DNA of 11,533 bases from Promethearchaeota archaeon (lineage in GTDB: Archaea > Asgardarchaeota > Lokiarchaeia > Sigynarchaeales > SOKP01): positions 1 through 11,533 of the forward strand of contig SDNN01000077.1 of assembly GCA_004524425.1 (NCBI GenBank), written 5' to 3'. A model generated the notes under the pieces. The model made no database searches and was not told the DNA's origin. It saw only the letters and a list, made by a program, of their open reading frames with translations. Within the stretch, counting starts at the first letter, position 1, and every line of letters begins with the position of its first letter. Made by a program: the position numbers and the translations under genes. Of this stretch, positions 6,164 to 11,533 are shown piece after piece.

Positions 6164-8395
6164 TCATTTCGGCTCTAATTTTAAAATGCCCTCGAGATTT
6201 TTCAGTATTTCACTTTTACTGAATAACATTGGAATGTACTTACCCTTGACATATAGTTTCATCAAATCTTTATAATGCTCGTGGAAAGGCAGACCTGACT
6301 GACCACCTGGGATAATGCAGAGAGATTTGTCCCAGTCAGTAAGATCATGAATTTGTCTGTAAGATGGTCCTACAATTACATCAAAATTGCTTAAGGGGTC
6401 ATAATGACCATTGTTTAATGTATTTGTATCCCCTCCGATTTTATAGGGGCCTATATTTAATACCTTTGCATCCTCACTGGCGAGAGAAAATGGATGAGTA
6501 AGCGTTACCTTATGGAGGTTTCCCCACTTCCATTTCTTATGATCAGGTGATAACTCTTCGGATAAGAACGTTATTGTGTTTTGAAATGATTTGAACAATA
6601 ATTCTTCGATTTCCTTGGTTTTATCTTTAAAATATTCAAATAATATTTTCAAATCAAAAGAATAAACTCCTGTAAAAGGTTTAAATACCTCCTCACCGAT
6701 AAATGGTATAATGATTGATTTCATGGTCTGGTGTGTCCATATTTTATATATAGTACCTGCTATGGTATCTTTCGTTAAAATATAATCCCAATTTTCAAGT
6801 AAAGATATATATTCGTCATGATCATCCAAATTATCGTTTGATTTCAAATATTTCAGCATTATAGGCAGAAATTCAGCTGCCTCTAAGGTACAATAATCCA
6901 ATTGAAAATTAATCATGTCCTGAAAAGAGATACCCTCTTTTGATTGAAGTAAATGTTTTATTCTTATCTGACGATAAGGCTCTGACCTGTCTTGAGCAAT
7001 TAATAACCCGCTTGTGGATTTATCTTCATTAAAATTAGCAGTATAGACGAATCCCATCTTAGGATTTAATATTGAATACATCTCTTCAAATTCTGAAATG
7101 CGTTGCCAGTTATCCTTACTTCCCCTACCTTCTGTGATTGTAGCACCATCACCTTGTTTTCTAACGGGAATCCGACCTCCATGTTGATGTCCAATATTTC
7201 CTTCTACATCTCCATAGATAACATTTTGAGGATTTATGTAGAGTAGACTCGTTCCCTTTCTGAATTCATTCCAATCTGAAGCCTTGTTTATCTTCATGAA
7301 TGCCTCCACAGTATTCTCAAGATGCGGTTCATAACTCGTCCATCGCAATGCTAATTTATCAGGGAGATCTATTTGATAAATTCTACTGTCGATCTCAAAA
7401 GTATCAATTATCGGTCCGAATTTCGACATCTTTACCTTAAATGGTAAGGGATCTTCTTGGTCTTTTATGTGAATTGGCTCCTCAATTATTTCAAAGTCTA
7501 TCCACTGATCATCATATTTATATTGGTTTTCATTTTCTGGATTGATTTCTAACCTAAAGAGATCGATTGTATCTGCATGAACGTTTGTACAACCCCATGC
7601 TATTTTTTCATTATGGCCTAAAACAACTATTGGCAATCCTGGAAAAGAAGTACCAATCGAATTTAATCCGGGACAAACGATATGAATTAAAAACCAAATA
7701 GCAGGCAATGTGAGCGGTAAATGAGGGTCATTAGCAAATAAGACAGAGCCTGTTTTTGATTTCTCAGGACCAACAACCCATCCATTACTTCCCTTGTTGG
7801 CTTTTGAATATAATGGCATTAGTTTATTTGCCAATTCGGGTCCCAGTTTCAAGATTAACTTTTCCCTTAATATTTCTAAGGGAAAGTTCCAATCTGAAAG
7901 ACCCCAGTCAATCATCAAAGCAATTTTGAGAGAGTCTTCTATCTTCCATTTTCTAATATTAAGATTGAGAGTAGCGAATTCTAAAGGTGGATTTTCCTTA
8001 GCTTTTTCCATGCCTGAGTTAATACCATTTACATAGGAATTTAAGTATATATATATATCCGTATCTTTATTTTGAGTTATCCTCTCTTCGCATTCTCGAG
8101 CAATGCGATGTAAACCAATCGTTTTATAATACTTATCTCTCTCAATTGTAGCATCTCCTAATAATTCTGACAATTCTCCAGTAGTAAGTCGTCTAATGGT
8201 TTCTAACTGCCATAATCTATGGCGGGAATGAATATATCCCACGCAAAAACAAGCGTCCTCCACAGAATTAGCATAAATGTGAGGTATGCCCCATTTGTCC
8301 CATAAAATCTCTACCTTTTCCTTTAGACCTTCTAATTCTTCTGAACCCTCTATTTTTGGGAAGGCGTTTTTCGCGATTTCTAGAAATTTTTCCAT
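6164..8395 (-). CDS. penicillin acylase family Ntn hydrolase, apparently cytosolic
   Basis: Amide hydrolase of the penicillin amidase family (peptidase S45 type), 743 residues, as expected for the alpha-linker-beta precursor. Family blocks run in order: DKWGIPHIYA (33-42), RLWQLETIRR (60-69) and TGELSELLG (72-80). The processing site is before Ser203 in KGSNGW (201-206), so Ser203 would become the N-terminal nucleophile after self-cleavage. ANDPHL (221-226) and GHNEKIAWGCT (260-270) follow, with Asp275 and Asp279 beyond. TANFNED (452-458) is a likely source of the oxyanion Asn, and GPSYR (676-680) and GGQSGLPFHEHYKD (697-710) complete the beta chain. The N-terminus is charged, with no signal peptide or membrane segment, unlike most studied secreted members. 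The true substrate is probably an N-acyl amino acid or other amide; beta-lactams are unlikely. ATG at 8395 lacks a ribosome-binding site and is probably leaderless. The PLP-enzyme gene follows after 42 bases. Confidence 0.92.
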   Translation of the reverse strand: MEKFLEIAKNAFPKIEGSEELEGLKEKVEILWDKWGIPHIYANSVEDACFCVGYIHSRHRLWQLETIRRLTTGELSELLGDATIERDKYYKTIGLHRIARECEERITQNKDTDIYIYLNSYVNGINSGMEKAKENPPLEFATLNLNIRKWKIEDSLKIALMIDWGLSDWNFPLEILREKLILKLGPELANKLMPLYSKANKGSNGWVVGPEKSKTGSVLFANDPHLPLTLPAIWFLIHIVCPGLNSIGTSFPGLPIVVLGHNEKIAWGCTNVHADTIDLFRLEINPENENQYKYDDQWIDFEIIEEPIHIKDQEDPLPFKVKMSKFGPIIDTFEIDSRIYQIDLPDKLALRWTSYEPHLENTVEAFMKINKASDWNEFRKGTSLLYINPQNVIYGDVEGNIGHQHGGRIPVRKQGDGATITEGRGSKDNWQRISEFEEMYSILNPKMGFVYTANFNEDKSTSGLLIAQDRSEPYRQIRIKHLLQSKEGISFQDMINFQLDYCTLEAAEFLPIMLKYLKSNDNLDDHDEYISLLENWDYILTKDTIAGTIYKIWTHQTMKSIIIPFIGEEVFKPFTGVYSFDLKILFEYFKDKTKEIEELLFKSFQNTITFLSEELSPDHKKWKWGNLHKVTLTHPFSLASEDAKVLNIGPYKIGGDTNTLNNGHYDPLSNFDVIVGPSYRQIHDLTDWDKSLCIIPGGQSGLPFHEHYKDLMKLYVKGKYIPMLFSKSEILKNLEGILKLEPK

Positions 8396-8417
8396 ATTTA
8401 TTAATAATGATATTGAT

Positions 8418-8428
8418 CTATTTAAAAC
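8418..8428 (-). promoter_or_regulatory. TATA-like box for leaderless acylase transcript
   Basis: On the minus strand GTTTTAAATAG is centred about 28 bases before the ATG at 8395. No purine-rich site precedes that ATG. The spacing predicts transcription starting at the start codon, giving the acylase gene its own promoter despite the E3 gene 94 bases upstream. Confidence 0.5.
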
Positions 8429-8436
8429 GAAATGAC

Positions 8437-8454
8437 AAAAAAGACATAAAAAAA
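8437..8454 (-). terminator. T-rich terminator after dihydrolipoyl dehydrogenase
   Basis: On the minus strand a seven-T run (8448-8454) and a six-T run (8437-8442) follow the E3 stop by about 35-50 bases, without a hairpin. They abut the acylase TATA-like box, which suggests that one unit ends here and the next begins. Confidence 0.45.
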
Positions 8455-8489
8455 TAAGAGAGAAAGAAAAGTTGTTGAAATTTTAATTT

Positions 8490-9977
8490 TTAATCGTGAA
8501 TTGGTCTTCCTTTCTTATGAACAGCTTTCCCTACCACAGCTTCGGTTCCTTCTAAGACCATTTCACTTATCGTGGGGTGTGAATGGATCGTTTCTGCCAC
8601 ATCATGAACACTCATTCCGTGTTGCATTGCTAATGAAATTTCAGAAATCAATTCTGGTGCCTCAGCACCGATACAGGAAGCGCCTATAATTTTATGGGTT
8701 CCTTTATCAGCTAGAATCATGATAAATCCATCATCCTCTCCCATGCATAATGCTTTTCCTAATGATTGAAATGGGAATTGCCCCATTAACACATCCATCC
8801 CTTGTTCCTTGGCTTGCTTCCTTCTTAATCCGACAGATCCGATATTTGGTGAGGTAAAGATGGTTGCTGGTACGACGCTGTAATCAGTGGTCATTTCTTT
8901 CACCGGAAAACCCCCAATACTAGCAAGTGCATTAGCGACTGCCACGTCTCCCATATAACTAGCAACATGGGCCAACATGGGAGCGCCAGAAAGGGAAACA
9001 TCCCCGATTGCATAAATTCCTTTCACCGCAGTTTCCGCTGTCTTGGTATCTATTTTAATTGCACCTCTATCTGTTTCAATGCCAAGCTCTTCTAATCCTA
9101 TATTCTTAGATTCTCTTGCTCTACCGATTGAAACCAAGCAATATTCCGCTTCATATGTAAATTTTTCTGCACTTTCCACCTGATCCCGAGGTACTTCTGC
9201 TGAGCAAGTTGTAGCTTTTACCCCGCTTCCTGTATTTTCAACGGACAAGACATTCTGGGAGAGTTTTATTTCGATTCCTAGCTCATCAAACTTTTTCATG
9301 AGTTCTCTCACGATCATGGGTTCTTCTGTGGCGATGGCGGTAGGAAGGTATTCAAGCATGGTAACCTTACTACCAAAAGTAGCGAATATGTTAGCAAACT
9401 CGCACCCAATAACCCCTGCTCCAATTATTAAGAGCGTTTTTGGAACTGTTTTAAAATCTGGATGTAAAATATCATCACTGGTCAATATCCTGTCATGATC
9501 TATATTAAAGGCTGGAATCAAGGCAGGAGATGAACCAGTAGCTATTATGACTCTTTTAGCTTTTATTGTGGTGCTATTTTCTCCTTCAATTGAAATATCA
9601 AATCCTTCATTTGCATTTCCTCCTATTATTTTGCCCATTCCCATGTACACGTCGTTCTTCCAGGCTTTTTGCAACGCACCAATCCCTTCCACTAAATCTT
9701 TCACCACCTTATTTTTTCTTTCTACAGCCTTCGCGAAATTTAGTTCATACCCCTTGATTTCTACACCAAATTTTTCAGATTCTTTTACTTTTTCAATCAT
9801 GTGGCTGCTTGCGTAAAGTGCCTTCGTTGGTATGCAGCCCCAGTTAAGGCAGGTGCCCCCAAGAGCTTCCTTCTCAATTAAGGCCACGTTAGCTCCATAT
9901 TGTGCAGCTCTAATAGCCGCATGATATCCCCCAGGTCCCGCGCCAATTACTGCCAAATCATAAACATTTTCACTCAT
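8490..9977 (-). CDS. lpdA: dihydrolipoyl dehydrogenase (E3)
   Basis: FAD flavoprotein that re-oxidises dihydrolipoyl groups with NAD+, serving 2-oxoacid dehydrogenase complexes or the glycine cleavage system in the cytosol. Its 495 residues carry every expected element: FAD-binding GAGPGG (12-17), the redox disulfide in GGTCLNWGCIPTK (Cys43, Cys48), ATGSSP (146-151), NAD-binding GAGVIG (186-191), the second FAD block YAIGD (322-326), and the dimer-interface catalytic pair in HSHPTISE (His467, Glu472). The start is ATG at 9977, with GAGG five bases upstream. No E1, E2, lipoate-ligase or glycine-cleavage gene is in view, so its partner complex is unknown. Mercuric or other disulfide reductases are disfavoured by the HxHPT(I/L)SE ending and the Tyr/Trp-type redox region. 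It appears less AT-rich than the flanking genes, perhaps reflecting stronger expression. It is divergent from the glycerate kinase gene across 136 bases. Confidence 0.96.
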   Translation of the reverse strand: MSENVYDLAVIGAGPGGYHAAIRAAQYGANVALIEKEALGGTCLNWGCIPTKALYASSHMIEKVKESEKFGVEIKGYELNFAKAVERKNKVVKDLVEGIGALQKAWKNDVYMGMGKIIGGNANEGFDISIEGENSTTIKAKRVIIATGSSPALIPAFNIDHDRILTSDDILHPDFKTVPKTLLIIGAGVIGCEFANIFATFGSKVTMLEYLPTAIATEEPMIVRELMKKFDELGIEIKLSQNVLSVENTGSGVKATTCSAEVPRDQVESAEKFTYEAEYCLVSIGRARESKNIGLEELGIETDRGAIKIDTKTAETAVKGIYAIGDVSLSGAPMLAHVASYMGDVAVANALASIGGFPVKEMTTDYSVVPATIFTSPNIGSVGLRRKQAKEQGMDVLMGQFPFQSLGKALCMGEDDGFIMILADKGTHKIIGASCIGAEAPELISEISLAMQHGMSVHDVAETIHSHPTISEMVLEGTEAVVGKAVHKKGRPIHD

Positions 9978-10113
9978 AATATCCTCATTTTTTAATGGTA
10001 ATTATGATTAATTATCTTCTAATATAATGATATTTATGAAAATGGTTCAATTATTATTAATTTTAATTAAAAATCGCTACTCATTAAAGAATAGTTAAAA
10101 TGGAGTATTGAAA
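9978..10113. promoter_or_regulatory. divergent promoter region, lpdA / glycerate kinase
   Basis: This 136-base gap drives both genes. For lpdA, GAGG (9983-9986, minus strand) is a good ribosome-binding site, and TTATATTAG (10019-10027, minus strand) is a TATA candidate at a distance allowing a leader of about 20 bases. For the kinase, an A/T run at 10061-10073 is a TATA candidate and GGAG at 10102-10105 a ribosome-binding site. A 6-2-6 inverted repeat TTAATT/AATTAA at 10057-10070 overlaps the kinase TATA candidate; in such AT-rich DNA it may be chance. Confidence 0.45.
10102..10105 (+). promoter_or_regulatory. ribosome-binding site for TTG-started glycerate kinase
   Basis: GGAG lies eight bases before TTG at 10114. 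A second TTG at 10108 would leave only two bases and is a poor choice. The nearby ATG at 10100 is out of frame and meets a stop after three codons. An in-frame stop at 10096 rules out anything further upstream. Confidence 0.6.
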
Positions 10114-11533
10114 TTGGATTCTTATATTAAAAATCGAAATGCATTGCTCTCAAAAAATCTGGATAATGCTCAACTTAAATTGAGAAAAATAGCTTTAAAT
10201 GCATTAGATAAGGCAATAGATGCAGTTCGACCCGAGAATTTAATCAAAAATAGTGTAAAAATAGAAGTTAGCAAGCTTATCGTTAACAATGATACTTTTG
10301 ATCTGAAGGACTATAATAAAATTTACATCATAGGCGGAGGCAAAGCATCTGCTTTAATGCTAAAGGAACTTGAAAAAATTTTTCAGCATGCTCCAACCTT
10401 ACCCTTTCAAGGCATAATTAATGTTCCCGGAAATTTAGAACTTAACCTTAAAGATTATTCTACCAATGTCGAAATCAATAGAGCATCCCATCCCATCCCG
10501 AATGAAAATGGGGTAAAAGGCACTAAAAAAATGATGAAGATTGTCGAAAATACCACGCAAAACGACTTGATTATCTGCTTAATTTCAGGAGGAGGCTCAG
10601 CATTGTTGCCTTTACCTAGAAATGGATTATCCTTAAATGAATTACAAAAGGTCAATTCATTACTTCTAGCTTCTGGAGCCTCTATTCACGAAATAAATGC
10701 TATAAGAAAACATCTTTCAAAATTTAAGGGAGGCAACCTCGCAAAAAAGATATTTGAGGGCAGCGGTGCCACGTTAATTTCACTGATCATTTCTGATGTC
10801 GTGGGTGATGATTTAGACTCCACAGCTTCAGGACCTACTGTTCCCGATAACACGACCTTTCAAGATTGCCTGCGTATTTTGAAAAAATATGATCTTACTG
10901 AACAAATTCCTGTTTCAGCGAAACAAATACTTGAAAATGGATTAAATCTTGTTGAAAAAGAAAATCCAAAAAATAAGGATCCTTGCTTTACCAATGTTCA
11001 TAATTATCTAATAGGCAGTGTTAAATCCGCGGTTCAAGCAGCAACTAAATATTTGAAGGAAAAGTTTCATGTCGATTATTTTTCTGATGAAATTATTGGT
11101 GAGGCTAGTGATTTTGGAAAAGATCTTTGGAAGATTATATCTAAAAAAGTTGAAGACTTCGAAGTGCAGAATGAAAACATGAATCTTGCTTTAATTGGCT
11201 CCGGTGAATTAACAGTAACCATCAAAGGAAATGGTATCGGAGGTCGCAATCAAGAAATGCTTTTGGCTTTCCTCGAAGACCTTAAAGACAATGACATCCA
11301 TCACAATTTCTCGATTATAGCAGCAAATCTTGATGGAATAGAAGGGAATAGCAGCGCTATGGGGGCATTAGTGGATAATCATATCCTTGATCAGATTCAT
11401 GAGAAGAAACTGGATCTTAATATCTATCTAAAAAACAATGATTCAAATACTTTCTTTAAAAAAATCAATTCAGAGATAATCACGGGTCCAACTGGTTGTA
11501 ATGTGAATGACTTGATTATTATTTTGAATTCCA
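10114..11533 (+). CDS. glycerate 2-kinase, MOFRL family (3' end cut by window)
   Basis: Phosphorylates glycerate to 2-phosphoglycerate with ATP, feeding serine, hydroxypyruvate or sugar-acid breakdown into lower glycolysis. The reading frame stays open for 473 codons to the window edge; the final TGPTGCNVNDL block (457-467) shows that only a few codons are missing. Other family marks are GGGKASA (74-80; Lys77 corresponds to the catalytic Lys of the Thermotoga enzyme), SHPIPN (125-130), SGGGSALLPLP (158-168), INAIRKHLSKFKGG (194-207), ISDVVGDDLDSTASGPT (226-242) and GNGIGGRNQE (372-381, with Arg378 as the expected active-site Arg). The usual TDGxDGxTxxAGA segment reads NLDGIEGNSSAMGA (405-418): the first Thr is Leu, the second Asp is Glu, and Ser stands in for Thr. 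It starts at TTG with GGAG upstream. Family assignment is secure; the 2-kinase product specificity is from family knowledge. Confidence 0.93.
   Translation, partial: MDSYIKNRNALLSKNLDNAQLKLRKIALNALDKAIDAVRPENLIKNSVKIEVSKLIVNNDTFDLKDYNKIYIIGGGKASALMLKELEKIFQHAPTLPFQGIINVPGNLELNLKDYSTNVEINRASHPIPNENGVKGTKKMMKIVENTTQNDLIICLISGGGSALLPLPRNGLSLNELQKVNSLLLASGASIHEINAIRKHLSKFKGGNLAKKIFEGSGATLISLIISDVVGDDLDSTASGPTVPDNTTFQDCLRILKKYDLTEQIPVSAKQILENGLNLVEKENPKNKDPCFTNVHNYLIGSVKSAVQAATKYLKEKFHVDYFSDEIIGEASDFGKDLWKIISKKVEDFEVQNENMNLALIGSGELTVTIKGNGIGGRNQEMLLAFLEDLKDNDIHHNFSIIAANLDGIEGNSSAMGALVDNHILDQIHEKKLDLNIYLKNNDSNTFFKKINSEIITGPTGCNVNDLIIILNS

Noticed and set aside
8043..8058. TA-dinucleotide run as a repeat or promoter
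   Set aside because: It is inside the acylase coding region, encoding an Ile-Tyr alternation, and is too short to call a microsatellite.
10100..10111. ATG at 10100 as start of the kinase
   Set aside because: It is out of frame and hits TGA after three codons; TTG at 10114 with GGAG upstream fits.
10455..10655. Minus-strand open frame of 66 codons
   Set aside because: It lies inside the glycerate kinase gene, whose frame is continuous with all family motifs.

Overview
The window is an AT-rich stretch (roughly one-third G+C by eye) with seven protein-coding genes and short intergenic gaps. It looks archaeal. Several starts have an A/T-only TATA-like box about 25-30 bases upstream, with no room for a leader (1366 on plus, 8395 on minus). 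T-tracts without hairpins follow genes, and TTG and GTG starts are mixed with ATG. The proteins are rich in Lys, Ile and Asn. The gene content (CorA, MscS-like channels, GPH-type symporter, cytosolic penicillin-acylase homologue, MOFRL-type glycerate 2-kinase) would suit a mesophilic anaerobic archaeon. An Asgard/Lokiarchaeia-like or other AT-rich lineage is possible, but no lineage marker is present and that placement is inference.

Layout: a CorA metal-ion channel gene (minus, 62-1123) is divergent from a two-gene plus-strand unit of MscS-like channel proteins (1366-2304 and 2307-3179, separated by 2 bases). These converge at about 3180-3285 on a minus-strand run of four genes: a GPH/MFS symporter (3286-4701), a threonine-synthase-like PLP enzyme (4814-6121), a penicillin-acylase-type Ntn hydrolase without a signal peptide (6164-8395) and dihydrolipoyl dehydrogenase (8490-9977). 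The last is divergent from a plus-strand glycerate 2-kinase (from 10114), which runs off the right edge only a few codons before its expected end.

Functionally the left third is ion and osmotic homeostasis: a Mg2+/Co2+-type channel beside two mechanosensitive-type channel subunits. The right two-thirds is catabolic and amino-acid metabolism: solute uptake, amide hydrolysis, a PLP enzyme on a small amino acid, E3 and glycerate phosphorylation. The gaps in the minus-strand run (42-112 bases), a promoter-like box before the acylase and a T-tract after the E3 gene suggest several transcription units rather than one tight operon. I see no CRISPR array, transposon, tRNA, rRNA or defence cassette. 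The items most worth a second look are the unequal MscS pair, the atypical PLP enzyme, the cytosolic acylase and the altered DGxDG segment of the glycerate kinase.
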